Under the pieces are notes generated by a model. That model saw nothing but the letters and a program-made list of their open reading frames with translations. It was not told the DNA's origin and did no database searches. The position numbers and the translations under genes were made by a program. Source: Dehalococcoidia bacterium (GTDB taxonomy: Bacteria; Chloroflexota; Dehalococcoidia; Dehalococcoidales; Fen-1064). From it: DNA of 64,000 nt. Location of the stretch: the NCBI GenBank assembly GCA_011170375.1, contig DUEV01000014.1:1-64000 (forward strand), read 5' to 3'. Of the stretch, positions 50,169-60,061 are shown in pieces; the first letter of the stretch is position 1; every line of letters begins with the position of its first letter.

Positions 50169-52739
50169 ATGATTCCCATCAGACTGGCCCTCAGCGACTT
50201 CATGTGCTACCGCGATAACGTGCCGCCGCTCTATTTCAACGGTGTGCACACCGCCAGCATCTGCGGGAGTAACGGTCACGGTAAATCGGCCCTGATTGAT
50301 GCTATGACCTGGGCGCTCTGGGGGCAGACCAGGGCCAAGCGGGACGATGACCTCATCCACACCAGCGAGACCGAGACAGCGGTCGAGTTCGACTTTGCCG
50401 TCGGCGGGCAAGAGTACCGCATCCTGCGCCGACACCGCAAACCGAAACGACGGGGGGCATCGGGGCAGAGCATCCTCGAGTTCCAGATGGCCGTTGACGG
50501 CGACTTCAAGCCAATTACGGGAAACACCATCCAGCAGACCCAGCAGAAAATTATCGATACCCTGCACATGGACTACGCTACCTTCACTAACAGCGCTTAC
50601 CTGCGGCAAGGTCATGCCGACGAGTTCACCACGGCCAATCCGGCCCGCCGCAAGCAGGTTTTGTCCAATATACTCGGGCTCTCATACTATGATGAACTCG
50701 AAGCCCAGGCAAAGGAACTGGCAAAACAGCAGGAAACGAAGAAGGAACAACTTGAGAGCGCTATTGCCGATATCAACGAAGAGCTCGCCCGGAAACCAGC
50801 CTACGAAGCAGAACTGGAGCAGGCCCAAAAGGAACTCGCCCGAATATCAGCCGCGGTAAAGGAGCATGAGACACACCTCAACCAGTTACGACAGCAGAAA
50901 GAGGCACTGGAGACCAAGAACTGGCAGCTAACACAGCTCGAGGAGCATATCACGCAGCAGACAAGAACGCTGGAGCAGTGGGACGAGCAAATCAGGCAGC
51001 AGCAATCGCGTCTCAAGGAGCACGAAGACCTCATCACCCGGCGCGATAGCATTGAGGCAGGCTATACGCAACTCGTCGAGGTAAAAAAGTCGAACGATGA
51101 GCTCGAACAAAAGTTCCGGCAGTCGGTCAATCTGGAAAGGCAGAAGGTGCAGCTTGAGCTGAAGATAAAAGAGGCAGGACAGAACGTGTTGGCAGAACAT
51201 GCCGTCGCCCAAAGAACGATTAGTGAGCTTGAGGCCAGGGCCGACAGGTTGCCCCAGCTGAGGACTGAGCTACAGCAGGCACGACATCACTTGCAGCACC
51301 TTACCGAAGAAGAAGAGGGCCTCCGCCAGAAAAGCGCGGTCGGCCAGGAGCTACGGACCCGCCTACACGGACTGGAGACGAGCCAGTCCCAGCTTGAACG
51401 AGACATCACCGAGATAGCGGAAAAGCTCGACCTGTTACTCACCGAGCACGGCGCCAAGTGCCCCCTCTGTGAGACAGAACTGGGCGCCGAAGGCCTGAAA
51501 CTCATCGAGACCAAATACACCTCCGAGAAACAGCAGAAGTCTGAGTCCCTGGAAATAACCAGGACGAGCCTGGTCAGCAGTAAGACCGAGCTGAAATCGC
51601 TCGAAAATGAAATCGTCCAACTCGAGACAAGGCTGAAACAAGAAAGGGCCACCTTGCAGGGTAGGCTCAGTGTATTAACCCAGGAGACAGAGGAGGCGGA
51701 GCAGGCTGGCAAACAATCGGAGGAGGAAAAGGGCCGGTTGGGTGAAATCGAAGAGCGCCTGGCTCGGAGAGATTTCGCTGCACCCCAGCAGGAGCTTCTA
51801 GCCCAGATTGAAAAAGAACTCACCAGCCTCGACTACAACACGCAGCGGCACGAACAGGTACGCCAGCAGCTTTCAGGGCTGGAGCAATATGAAGAGCCGA
51901 AACGAAAGCTCGAAGAAGCCGACCGCCTAATCGACGAAGAAAGAAAGTCGCTTGCCAGAGCAACCGAAGCCAGCCAGCAACTGCGTACCAGCCTCGAAAC
52001 CGACATTAAGAAGAAGGGTGAGTTAGCACAAGAACTGGCCTCTCTCCCCCAGGTATCCGATGACCTGTCCCGGGCTGAAAGTGAGCACCAGAGTCTTACG
52101 TCAGAGCAAGAGCGTGCCCGGGAATTGACCGGAAGCATCAAGGGGAAGCTAGAGCGCTGTGCCGAACTGGAGACAAGGAAAAAGGAAAGGGAGAAGCTTA
52201 TCACCGAGACTGCCCGGGAAGAGCAAATCTACCGTGACCTGGTCGAAGCCTTTGGCAAGAAGGGAATACAGGCTTTGCTCATCGAAACAGCCCTCCCCGA
52301 AATCGAGAGCGAGGCGAACCGTCTATTGGGGCGGATGACGGACAACCGGATGAACGTAAAAATCGAAACGCAGAGGGAAACAAAGAAGGGGGACACCATC
52401 GAGACCCTCGATATCAACATCGCCGACGAACTTGGGACGCGTAACTACGAGATGTTCAGTGGCGGGGAGGCCTTCCGGATAAACTTTGCTATTCGAATTG
52501 CCCTGTCCAAGTTACTGGCGAGGCGGGCGGGCGCACCGCTGCCGACCCTGATTATCGATGAAGGTTTCGGTACTCAAGACACCATCGGTATTGAGAAGCT
52601 CCGAGAAGCAATAAACTCGATACAAGATGACTTCGAGAAGATACTGGTGATAACGCATATCGAGGAACTACGGGACGCCTTCCCCACCCGCATCGATGTC
52701 GTCAAGACACCGGACGGTTCGACGCTCAGCTTCGGCTAA
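50169..52739 (+). CDS. sbcC: Exonuclease SbcCD subunit C (Rad50 family)
   Basis: SbcC is the SMC-like ATPase partner of SbcD. The 856-aa protein has the Walker A SNGHGKSALIDAMTW near residue 37, two long coiled-coil arms (about 180-430 and 440-690), the zinc hook C431-P-L-C434 that joins two molecules, a signature FSGGEAFRINFAIRIALS near 766 and Walker B LPTLIIDEGFGTQD near 796. It is somewhat shorter than E. coli SbcC (about 1050 aa), mainly in the coils. The partner sbcD lies at 17113, far away in another operon. No clear promoter was found in the 109-nt gap that holds a dispersed repeat. Confidence 0.94.
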   Translation: MIPIRLALSDFMCYRDNVPPLYFNGVHTASICGSNGHGKSALIDAMTWALWGQTRAKRDDDLIHTSETETAVEFDFAVGGQEYRILRRHRKPKRRGASGQSILEFQMAVDGDFKPITGNTIQQTQQKIIDTLHMDYATFTNSAYLRQGHADEFTTANPARRKQVLSNILGLSYYDELEAQAKELAKQQETKKEQLESAIADINEELARKPAYEAELEQAQKELARISAAVKEHETHLNQLRQQKEALETKNWQLTQLEEHITQQTRTLEQWDEQIRQQQSRLKEHEDLITRRDSIEAGYTQLVEVKKSNDELEQKFRQSVNLERQKVQLELKIKEAGQNVLAEHAVAQRTISELEARADRLPQLRTELQQARHHLQHLTEEEEGLRQKSAVGQELRTRLHGLETSQSQLERDITEIAEKLDLLLTEHGAKCPLCETELGAEGLKLIETKYTSEKQQKSESLEITRTSLVSSKTELKSLENEIVQLETRLKQERATLQGRLSVLTQETEEAEQAGKQSEEEKGRLGEIEERLARRDFAAPQQELLAQIEKELTSLDYNTQRHEQVRQQLSGLEQYEEPKRKLEEADRLIDEERKSLARATEASQQLRTSLETDIKKKGELAQELASLPQVSDDLSRAESEHQSLTSEQERARELTGSIKGKLERCAELETRKKEREKLITETAREEQIYRDLVEAFGKKGIQALLIETALPEIESEANRLLGRMTDNRMNVKIETQRETKKGDTIETLDINIADELGTRNYEMFSGGEAFRINFAIRIALSKLLARRAGAPLPTLIIDEGFGTQDTIGIEKLREAINSIQDDFEKILVITHIEELRDAFPTRIDVVKTPDGSTLSFG

Positions 52740-52740
52740 G

Positions 52741-53292
52741 CTATAGCCCAAGACTGGGGGCAATCTCCTGCATGGCTGTTACTCCCAGTTCAATAAAATC
52801 GTCGAGCTCTATTCCCAGTTCACTGCACCTGGCTATCTGCTCCCGGTTTGCACCAGCAGCGAAGCTCTTCTCCTTAAACCTCTTTCTGACGGACTTCGGC
52901 TTGAGGCTGGCCAGCTTCTTGTCCGGCATCACCAGAGCACCAGCAGTAATCAGGCCAGTCAGCGGGTCAGCACAGAGCAGGGCTTTATCTAGCTTTGTCT
53001 CCGCGGGAACCCCATGCGCCTCGTTATGACATAGAATAGCGTGTGCCATCTCCTCGCTGGCCCCCATCTCGCGGACTAAATCGGCCCCGAGCTGGCTGTG
53101 GGCATTCATGTCACCCTCGGTAAGCTCCACATCAATATCATGCAGGAGACCGGTTATCCCCCAAACCTCCTCATCCTCACCCAGCCGCCTCGCCAAAGCA
53201 CGCATAATGGCCTCGGTGGCCAGCATATGCTTTATCAGGTTCTGGTTTTCAACATTAGCCTCAACCGATTCAAGTGCTTCCTGTCTGTCCAT
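52741..53292 (-). CDS. HD-domain phosphohydrolase-like protein
   Basis: A 183-aa HD protein of the HDIG type. The metal ligands are recognisable: His in NLIKHMLATEAIMRALA near residue 21, HD in GLLHDIDVEL near 51, His in AHSQLGADL near 64, and a later CHNEAHGV and DPLTGL region near 90-110. Such proteins act on nucleotides or phosphate esters; the substrate is unknown. GGAGG lies 4 nt before the ATG. It starts 12 nt after the uvrA stop, so it is read from the uvrA transcript and converges on sbcC with 1 nt between. Confidence 0.88.
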   Translation of the reverse strand: MDRQEALESVEANVENQNLIKHMLATEAIMRALARRLGEDEEVWGITGLLHDIDVELTEGDMNAHSQLGADLVREMGASEEMAHAILCHNEAHGVPAETKLDKALLCADPLTGLITAGALVMPDKKLASLKPKSVRKRFKEKSFAAGANREQIARCSELGIELDDFIELGVTAMQEIAPSLGL

Positions 53293-53304
53293 CTTTCCTC
53301 CAGC

Positions 53305-56154
53305 TTAAACTGATACGGGCGAAATCGACCGGTCGAGTTCTAGATGAGGGGCTAGGTATTTACCGGTTAATGAACCCTTCTTCCGTGCTACCTTTTCCGG
53401 CGTGCCCGTGGCCACAACATAGCCGCCCTGATCGCCAGCTCCCGGCCCCAGGTCGATAATATAGTCGGCACTCTTGATGACATCGGGGTGGTGCTCAATG
53501 ATTACGATGGTGTTTCCGGCATCGACCAAACGATGCAGCACTTTTAGTAAAGCAGCCACATCAGCAAAGGAAAGGCCGGTGGTCGGCTCATCCAGAATAT
53601 ACAACGTCTGTCCGGTCGACCTCTTAGAAAGTTCAGTGGCCAGCTTCACCCGCTGGGCTTCGCCACCGGAGAGAGTGGGTGCCGGCTGCCCCAGGCGGAT
53701 ATAGCCCAGACCAACATCGTTCAGGGTCTCCAGCCTCCTTCTTATCTTGGGGAAGTGCTCGAAGAAGGCCAGGGCTTGCTCCACGGTCATATCGAGCACT
53801 TCAGCGATGTTCTTGTCCTTAAATCTTATCTCCAAGGCTTCACGGTTATAGCGCTTACCTTTACAGACCTCACAGGGAACGGTAACATCCGGCAGGAACT
53901 GCATCTCAATCTCGATGAAGCCTTCACCACCACAGGCCTCACAACGTCCACCCTTAACGTTAAAGGAGAAACGGCCGGGGGCATAACCCCGCATCCTCGC
54001 CTCGCGGACGGTGGCGAAAAGCTCACGAATCGGGGTGAAGGTACCGGTATAGGTAGCAGGATTGCTCCGCGGCGTCCGCCCGATGGGTGACTGGTTGATA
54101 TCAATCACCTTATCAATATGCTCAATGCCTATAATCTCATCACAGTCGCCGGGTAATACCCGCGACTTATATAATACTTGAGCCAGCTTACGGTAAAGGA
54201 CCTCATCTACCAGGGTGCTTTTACCACTGCCAGAGACCCCGGTGACACAGACAAACATGCCCAGGGGAATACGGACATCAATGTCCTGCAGGTTGTTCTG
54301 CCGTGCCCCCTTGATAATCATCTCCTCCCCAGAGCCGGGGCGACGTGTCTTCGGAAGCGGTATCTGCTTGACCCCACTGAGGTACTGACCGGTCACCGAT
54401 TCCTTGCAGTCCATGATATCGTCCACAGTTCCGGTGGCGACAATCCAGCCGCCATGCTCTCCGGCCCCGGGCCCCAGGTCAATGATATGGTCAGCGGTCC
54501 TCATCATGGCTTCGTCGTGCTCGACAATCAGTACAGTATTGCCCAAATCTCGCAGCCGCTTCAAGGTCTCAATCAGGCGGTGATTATCAGCCTGGTGCAA
54601 CCCTACGGTCGGTTCATCACAGATATAGAGAACCCCCATTAGCCCACTGCCAATCTGGGTTGCCAGGCGGATACGCTGCGCCTCACCTCCGCTCAGGGTA
54701 GCCGAGGGACGGTCGAGAGTGAGATAATCGAGGCCGATATCCTTAAGAAAACCCAGACGGGCACGGATTTCTTTGATAATCTGGGTGGCAATCATCTGCT
54801 CCCGTTTAGTGAGGATAGCACGCTTGCTATTTCCGCTCAGAGCAGCTACCCACTTCAGGGCTAGGGCCACTGATTGTCCGGTCACGGCCATGATGTTCTT
54901 GCCACCGATAGTTACCGCCAGTGACTCCGGCTTGAGCCTTTTACCTTCACAGACCGGGCAGAGTCTGGTAACCATGTAGCGCTCTATCCCTGCCCGGGAG
55001 TACTCGGACTCGGTATCATGATAGAGACGCTCCAGGCGTGGGATGACTCCCTCAAAACCATTAGAGTATTCCCTGACACGCCCGAAGCGGTTTCGGTATC
55101 GTACCCTCTCTCCACCCTCACCATAGAGCAACATGTTGTACTGTTGTCGGCTGAGGTCCTTTACCGGCGTGTTCAGGGGAAAACCACGACGCTGAAGAGA
55201 ATAAAGATACCAGGTATGCGTCTGATAGGGCCTGATAGCCCCCTGGGCAATGGAGAGGTTCTTATTGGGGATAATGAGGTCTTCGTCCAGCTCCTGCCGG
55301 TACCCCAGACCAGTACAGGCCGGGCAGGCACCATGGGGACTATTAAAACTGAAATTGCGTGGGGCAATTTCACCCAGGCTGATTTCACAATGGACACAGG
55401 CAAAATGCTCGGAGAAGAGCAACTCTTCCCCATCGATAATCGATACCAGCACAATCCCGGCCCCCAGCTTGAGCGCCGTCTCCACAGAGTCGGCAATTCG
55501 TTCCTGGCTATCGCTCTGTCCAATGACCAGCCTGTCCACCACTACCTCAATCGAGTGTTTCTTGTTCTTATCAAGCTGAAACTGCCCGGAGAGGTCATGG
55601 GTCTCCCCATCGACTCGCACCCGCGCGTAGCCAGCCCGGCGCAGGTCATCGAAGACCGCCTGGTACTCACCCTTGCGGTCGCGGACGAGAGGCGCCATAA
55701 TCATCAAACGGGTACGCTCGGGAAGTCCCCTGATAGCGTCGACTATCTGCTCGACGGTCTGGGTGGTTATTTCCCGCCCGCAATTGGGACAGTGAGGGTG
55801 ACCGACCCTGGCGAAGAGGAGCCGTAGGTAATCGTAAATCTCAGTGACGGTCCCCATCGTCGAGCGAGGGTTGCGTCCCGGCCCCTTCTGGTCGATGGAG
55901 ATAGCCGGACTCAGCCCCTCGATGTAGTCAACCTCGGGCTTCTCCATCCGGCCGAGGAACTGCCGGGCATAGGCAGACAACGACTCCATGTAGCGGCGCT
56001 GTCCCTCAGCATAGATGGTATCGAACGCCAGCGAGCTTTTCCCCGAACCGGAAACACCAGTAATGACCACCAGCTTGTCCCGCGGGATAGTCACATCAAT
56101 GTTCTTGAGATTGTGCTCACAGGCGCCCTTGACGATGATGGAATCAAGCGGCAT
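53305..56154 (-). CDS. uvrA: Excinuclease ABC subunit A
   Basis: UvrA is the damage-sensing ATPase of nucleotide excision repair. The 949-aa protein has two ABC modules: Walker [13 protein letters not shown] near residue 34 and [15 protein letters not shown] near 640. ABC signatures [12 protein letters not shown] near 490 and [12 protein letters not shown] near 832 and the Walker [10 protein letters not shown] near 858 are present. Zinc-finger cysteines are CVHCE...CPACTGLG (about 255-285) and CEACGGEG...CEVCKGKR (about 740-770). It is full length. uvrB and uvrC are not here. The HD gene follows 12 nt later. Confidence 0.97.
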   Translation of the reverse strand: MPLDSIIVKGACEHNLKNIDVTIPRDKLVVITGVSGSGKSSLAFDTIYAEGQRRYMESLSAYARQFLGRMEKPEVDYIEGLSPAISIDQKGPGRNPRSTMGTVTEIYDYLRLLFARVGHPHCPNCGREITTQTVEQIVDAIRGLPERTRLMIMAPLVRDRKGEYQAVFDDLRRAGYARVRVDGETHDLSGQFQLDKNKKHSIEVVVDRLVIGQSDSQERIADSVETALKLGAGIVLVSIIDGEELLFSEHFACVHCEISLGEIAPRNFSFNSPHGACPACTGLGYRQELDEDLIIPNKNLSIAQGAIRPYQTHTWYLYSLQRRGFPLNTPVKDLSRQQYNMLLYGEGGERVRYRNRFGRVREYSNGFEGVIPRLERLYHDTESEYSRAGIERYMVTRLCPVCEGKRLKPESLAVTIGGKNIMAVTGQSVALALKWVAALSGNSKRAILTKREQMIATQIIKEIRARLGFLKDIGLDYLTLDRPSATLSGGEAQRIRLATQIGSGLMGVLYICDEPTVGLHQADNHRLIETLKRLRDLGNTVLIVEHDEAMMRTADHIIDLGPGAGEHGGWIVATGTVDDIMDCKESVTGQYLSGVKQIPLPKTRRPGSGEEMIIKGARQNNLQDIDVRIPLGMFVCVTGVSGSGKSTLVDEVLYRKLAQVLYKSRVLPGDCDEIIGIEHIDKVIDINQSPIGRTPRSNPATYTGTFTPIRELFATVREARMRGYAPGRFSFNVKGGRCEACGGEGFIEIEMQFLPDVTVPCEVCKGKRYNREALEIRFKDKNIAEVLDMTVEQALAFFEHFPKIRRRLETLNDVGLGYIRLGQPAPTLSGGEAQRVKLATELSKRSTGQTLYILDEPTTGLSFADVAALLKVLHRLVDAGNTIVIIEHHPDVIKSADYIIDLGPGAGDQGGYVVATGTPEKVARKKGSLTGKYLAPHLELDRSISPVSV

Positions 56155-56234
56155 CTCTCTGTATATCCCCCCTCACCAGCACCATTGTAGCATCATGACT
56201 GCCGGAGCAACAAGCAAAGATTGACCATAGTATA

Positions 56235-56263
56235 TTGACACTATCATCTTCAGGAAATATAAT
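56235..56263 (+). promoter_or_regulatory. Perfect-consensus promoter of the DUF2235 gene
   Basis: TTGACA (56235-56240), 17-bp spacer, TATAAT (56258-56263): both boxes match the sigma-70 consensus exactly. The leader to the ATG is about 80 nt. This should be among the strongest promoters in the window. Confidence 0.85.
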
Positions 56264-56349
56264 GAACGTCACCGTAATTCTATCTTTCGGTTCATACTGA
56301 GTTATAGTACGTAATATTAATATCAAGAAACAAAGAGAGGAGTAGAAAT

Positions 56350-57399
56350 ATGGGTAAGAACATCGTGGTCTGCTTCGATGGCACCAGCAATGAGTACGGT
56401 AAGAACAACACAAACGTAGTGAAAACATTTGAAGCACTCGAGATTGATGATTCTCAGGTTGCTTTCTACGACCCGGGCGTCGGAACATTCAGTATATTCG
56501 GACGTATCATTGGCAGGAAAATCGGTGTTTTGTTAGGGCTGGCATTCGGTTACGGAATTCGTCAGAACATCGAGGAAGGGTATGAATACCTCATGAATAC
56601 CTATGAACCGGGAGACGTCGTATATCTCTTCGGATTCAGCCGGGGCGCTTATACGGCACGCGCCTTGGCCGGAATGATTCACCAGTTCGGTATTTTGCGT
56701 AAATACAATACAAACCTGATACCCTATGTTTCAAAAATGTATTTCAGAAAAGACCAGGACACCCTGATGTCCCGTCTCGTCAAGATGCTCCTTAGGCAGG
56801 ATATTAAAAAATACCCGGAGATCATCAAAGGTTTCAAGGCCTTGTTTTCTCAGGATTGCGTACCTTATTTCATCGGAGTATGGGACACAGTAGGTGCGTT
56901 GGGACCGAATTTGAGTAAAAGGTTCCACAATAACACGCTGAATACCGAAATCAAATATGGCTTCCAGGCAATTTCTGTCGATGAAAAACGAAGGCCCTAC
57001 AAGGTAGTCTTATGGGATGAGAGCAGTAAGGCAAAGAATCAGATAATAGAACAGGTCTGGTTTCCTGGGGTCCATTCAGAGGTAGGTGGCGGCTGCTCTA
57101 AGGACAATTGCTCTCTCCCGGATATTGCCCTCGCCTGGATGATGGACAAAGCATCTCAGTGTGATTTGAGGCTGAAAGGCGGCTGGCAGAATGGCTTAAG
57201 TCAGGATGCTGCGGCAGATATTCATGATTCTAGTATTTCTTTCCCTTGGTTTATCCCTGGACTAAAAAGGAAACGAGAGATTCCAGATGGAGCCTTAATA
57301 CATCAAAGCGTTGTTGATAGGATGGAAAAGATAAAAAAATACAGACCACGCTCACCGGAGGGCTACGCTACTGTCAGTACAGATAGCTACCAAAAATAA
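56350..57399 (+). CDS. DUF2235 alpha/beta-hydrolase-like protein
   Basis: A 349-aa protein of the DUF2235 family. The nucleophile elbow is clear as FGFSRGAYTARALAGMI (Ser near residue 97). It starts NIVVCFDGTSNEYGKNNTNVVK, the conserved FxDGTxN opening, and has FYDPGVGT near 40. A D-x-H-like region WFPGVHSEVGGG near 240 supplies the catalytic His. The fold is shared with type VI secretion phospholipase effectors of the Tle1 type, but many members are housekeeping proteins of unknown role; no signal peptide or secretion partner is seen here. GAGAGGAG precedes the ATG. A SHOCT-type relic follows. Confidence 0.87.
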   Translation: MGKNIVVCFDGTSNEYGKNNTNVVKTFEALEIDDSQVAFYDPGVGTFSIFGRIIGRKIGVLLGLAFGYGIRQNIEEGYEYLMNTYEPGDVVYLFGFSRGAYTARALAGMIHQFGILRKYNTNLIPYVSKMYFRKDQDTLMSRLVKMLLRQDIKKYPEIIKGFKALFSQDCVPYFIGVWDTVGALGPNLSKRFHNNTLNTEIKYGFQAISVDEKRRPYKVVLWDESSKAKNQIIEQVWFPGVHSEVGGGCSKDNCSLPDIALAWMMDKASQCDLRLKGGWQNGLSQDAAADIHDSSISFPWFIPGLKRKREIPDGALIHQSVVDRMEKIKKYRPRSPEGYATVSTDSYQK

Positions 57400-57453
57400 T
57401 TCCTGTCAGGTAAAGGCGGTTATATGGAGGTATCCCGACAGCTCGTTTCTTAG

Positions 57454-57579
57454 AAACAGAGAGGCAACGAATTAAAGGACAAGGGAATCTTAACCGAAGA
57501 AGAGTTCGTGGCCAAGAAACAACAACTCCTGGGTTACAGGATTATAGTAACCAGAAATGACACCATGCTAGTCATTTAA
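57454..57579 (+). pseudogene. SHOCT-domain gene fragment
   Basis: Between an in-frame TAG (57451-57453) and TAA (57577-57579), the frame reads NELKDKGILTEEEFVAKKQQ followed by LL, a good match to the SHOCT (short C-terminal) motif: L-x2-KGI-(L/I)-TEEEF-x2-K-K-x2-LL. There is no start codon before the motif and no ribosome site. It is the tail end of a lost gene, preserved for about 40 codons. SHOCT usually ends membrane or DUF proteins. Confidence 0.65.
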
Positions 57580-57594
57580 ATAAGGGGGTACGTA

Positions 57595-58011
57595 ATGGCA
57601 GAATCGTATATAAAATATAGGAGCGGTTACAAATACCAGCTGGTAGAAGAGTATCAAGTTAAAGTTAGCATCACTCCCAAAAATGATATCAAAACAGATT
57701 TCATAGAATTGAGTACCGAAGGAATGCTTGTTATTAAAAAGGGCTATGCATGGGATGGGCCTTCCGGGCCCACTATTGATACCCCTAACTTTATGCGTGG
57801 TTCACTAGTGCACGATGCACTCTATCAGCTCTTGCGTAACAAATTAATTGATGAAGGATGGCGTGATGAAGCTGATGAGGAACTAAGAAGGATTTGCATT
57901 GAAGACGGCATGTCAAAGATACGTGCATGGTGGGTGTTTAAAGCTGTCCGTAAATGGGGAAAAGTAGCGGCCTCCCCCGAGTCACGGAAGAAGACTCACA
58001 AAGCCCCATAG
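57595..58011 (+). CDS. DUF1353 family protein
   Basis: A 138-aa cytoplasmic protein with the DUF1353 signature: KGYAWDGPSGPTIDTPNFMRG near residue 54, then SLVHDALYQLLR near 75. The family occurs in phages and in chromosomes and its function is unknown; the conserved D/H residues suggest an enzyme or metal site. An AGGGGG ribosome site lies 6 nt upstream. It sits after a DUF2235 gene and a SHOCT fragment, the sort of gene mix seen in small genomic islands. Confidence 0.85.
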   Translation: MAESYIKYRSGYKYQLVEEYQVKVSITPKNDIKTDFIELSTEGMLVIKKGYAWDGPSGPTIDTPNFMRGSLVHDALYQLLRNKLIDEGWRDEADEELRRICIEDGMSKIRAWWVFKAVRKWGKVAASPESRKKTHKAP

Positions 58012-58057
58012 AAGACTTCCACGAAATGAGTCAGGTAATGAAGGCCAAGATACCTCA

Positions 58058-58291
58058 CTACGAACTGACGCGGGAAACCCTGTTGGACATATTTTCGTTA
58101 CGCAGGACGTGCCTGGGAGAAGCCTGCGGCTCCATATTGTAGCCTTGGGCCGAAAGGACCGCTCTCAGGTGTGAGTCATCCCACGGTAGAGGTGATTTTG
58201 GTTTCAGTTCAAGCCAAATGCGGTTAAGAAGACTGTATCCCAGTCTCCTCTCACACTCTTTCTTGAATTCATACCACGTCGCGTACTGCAT
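58058..58291 (-). CDS. Hypothetical small protein
   Basis: A 77-aa ORF starting ATG at 58291. Residues 1-50 (for example YEFKKECERRLGYSLLNRIW and KSPLPWDDSHLRAVLS) have an amino-acid mix like a real folded protein, with amphipathic helix potential. The C-terminal 25 residues look less protein-like. I recognise no family, and the ribosome site (AAGG) is too close to the ATG. It may be real or a decayed gene. Confidence 0.45.
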   Translation of the reverse strand: MQYATWYEFKKECERRLGYSLLNRIWLELKPKSPLPWDDSHLRAVLSAQGYNMEPQASPRHVLRNENMSNRVSRVSS

Positions 58292-58591
58292 CCTTATACC
58301 AGATGATTAGGGATTTCTCTCAGACTCACCATCCCTTACCAGTAGTTTAATACCTAAATACTAAACAGAAACTGAATAATTTAGATACGGCACTGACAAT
58401 ATCCTGACAAAATTTGTCCCTGGTCAAGCCCCTCTAGTATACCAATATTGTGGTGATTGAATTCAAAAAGCCGGACACAGCCATGTGCTGAAGTAGTACA
58501 GGTTTCTTCTGAAGACTCTGATAAGTGTTTTGATAGCACAGACGATTTTATAACGTGGGCGACTGAATAATACAACAAAAACATTCCCCCG
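58292..58591. other. AT-rich intergenic stretch
   Basis: Between the small minus-strand ORF and the antiporter promoter there is no ORF with coding character, tRNA or terminator that I can support. Confidence 0.45.
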
Positions 58592-58620
58592 TTGACACCC
58601 CTGTCCCTGACCTGTAACAT
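58592..58620 (+). promoter_or_regulatory. Promoter of the antiporter gene
   Basis: TTGACA (58592-58597), 17-bp spacer, TAACAT (58615-58620). Transcription from about 58627 gives a leader of about 57 nt. Confidence 0.7.
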
Positions 58621-58683
58621 AGCAGAAAACCCTAATTAGCTGAAGCAATAATCTGCGCCACGGTCAGGCTAGAGGGTAATTAG

Positions 58684-60021
58684 ATGCAAGATACTGCTTC
58701 AACCATCGCTTTTGTCGGGATTCTGGTTTTTCTGGCGCATCTCTTCACGAGCATTTTCCAGCGAACTAAGATCCCCGATGTCCTTTTTCTGGTCATCATC
58801 GGCGTTTGTGTCGGCCCGGTATTAGGTCTGACTTCACCTGATCTCTTCGGTGCCGTAGGGCCTGTGTTCACCATAATCACTTTGATTATCATCTTGTTCG
58901 AAAGTGGACTTACCCTGAAACTTAACACTATTCGCTCTGCCCTGGGTGGAGCGATGACCCTGGCTCCTCTTACCTATTTTACAACTATGGGAATCGTTGC
59001 CGGAATTACTCTATGGCTCACGGACCTGGAAGTGCTGCCTGCGTTTATTCTGGGAGCCATTGTCGGTTCTACTTCAGAGGCCATAATCATCCCCCTGGTC
59101 AGGCAGCTAAGAGTAAGAGAAGAAACGACTACGCTACTATCTTTGGAATCATCAGTCAACGACGTTTTTAGCATCATCATCACCGTTACCCTTGTCGAAG
59201 CATATGTTATCGGCAAATTTGAGGTTGCGTCTGTATCTGGTGACCTGATTGCTTCTTTTATAGTGGCAATAATCTTTGGCATTATTGGTGCTTTTATCTG
59301 GTCGATATTACTAAACAGAATTCATGCCATTAAAAACGCAATGTTCACAACACCAGCCTTTGTCTTCGTTATATTCGGCATTGTTGAGACATTGGGTTTT
59401 AGCGGGGCCATTGCAGCGCTAGTCTTTGGCGTAACGCTCGGTAATATCGAGTCAATCAATCTTTCAATTTTTAGGCCATCAAACGGAAAGGAGCCTGTCG
59501 GACTTACGGAAACGGAAAGAATATTTTTCAGTGAAGTAGCCTTTCTATTAAAGACATTCTTCTTCGTTTATCTTGGACTTTCATTAGAATTTATAAGTAC
59601 GGAGCTTATTATTATTAGCGTCGTTTTAACAATGATAGCTTTTATAATTCGTATACCGGCGACTAGGTTATCTCTTGGACAATCACTACCCCTTAAAGAT
59701 ACGTCTATTGTGGCTGCTATGGTGCCTAAAGGTCTGGCTGCGGTGGTGTTAGCCTCTTTCCCTCTACAACAAGGTGTCTTAGGGGGAGAGCTAATCCAAA
59801 ATCTTACCTATGGCGTAGTGTTGCTGAGCATTGTCATCACATCATTTTTAGTGATGCTAATTGACAAAACGAAATTCTACGAAATATATGGTTGGCTTTT
59901 TTCTCCAAGCCTGCCAGATATCTTTGGCAGAAAAAAATCTCAGGAAAAAGAGTCACTGAGTAACTCGGATGATATCGTACCTGCCGGGCCGAAACTTTTC
60001 GGCAAGGCGAGAGAAGAATGA
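58684..60021 (+). CDS. CPA1-type cation/proton antiporter
   Basis: A 445-aa monovalent cation/proton antiporter (NhaP/KefB-like fold) with about twelve membrane helices from residue 5 to 395. Family marks are FESGLTLKLN near residue 77 (usually FExGLxL), SLESSVNDVFSII near 157 with the ND that forms the ion site in CPA1, and the VPKGLAAVVLA segment near 345. The C-terminal 50 residues are cytoplasmic and charged. The ion (Na or K) cannot be told. A GAGGG ribosome site precedes the ATG. It is a single-gene transcript. Confidence 0.9.
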   Translation: MQDTASTIAFVGILVFLAHLFTSIFQRTKIPDVLFLVIIGVCVGPVLGLTSPDLFGAVGPVFTIITLIIILFESGLTLKLNTIRSALGGAMTLAPLTYFTTMGIVAGITLWLTDLEVLPAFILGAIVGSTSEAIIIPLVRQLRVREETTTLLSLESSVNDVFSIIITVTLVEAYVIGKFEVASVSGDLIASFIVAIIFGIIGAFIWSILLNRIHAIKNAMFTTPAFVFVIFGIVETLGFSGAIAALVFGVTLGNIESINLSIFRPSNGKEPVGLTETERIFFSEVAFLLKTFFFVYLGLSLEFISTELIIISVVLTMIAFIIRIPATRLSLGQSLPLKDTSIVAAMVPKGLAAVVLASFPLQQGVLGGELIQNLTYGVVLLSIVITSFLVMLIDKTKFYEIYGWLFSPSLPDIFGRKKSQEKESLSNSDDIVPAGPKLFGKAREE

Positions 60022-60061
60022 CAGTGTTAACTGAAAAAGGTAATACCGCTGGCCTTCAAAG

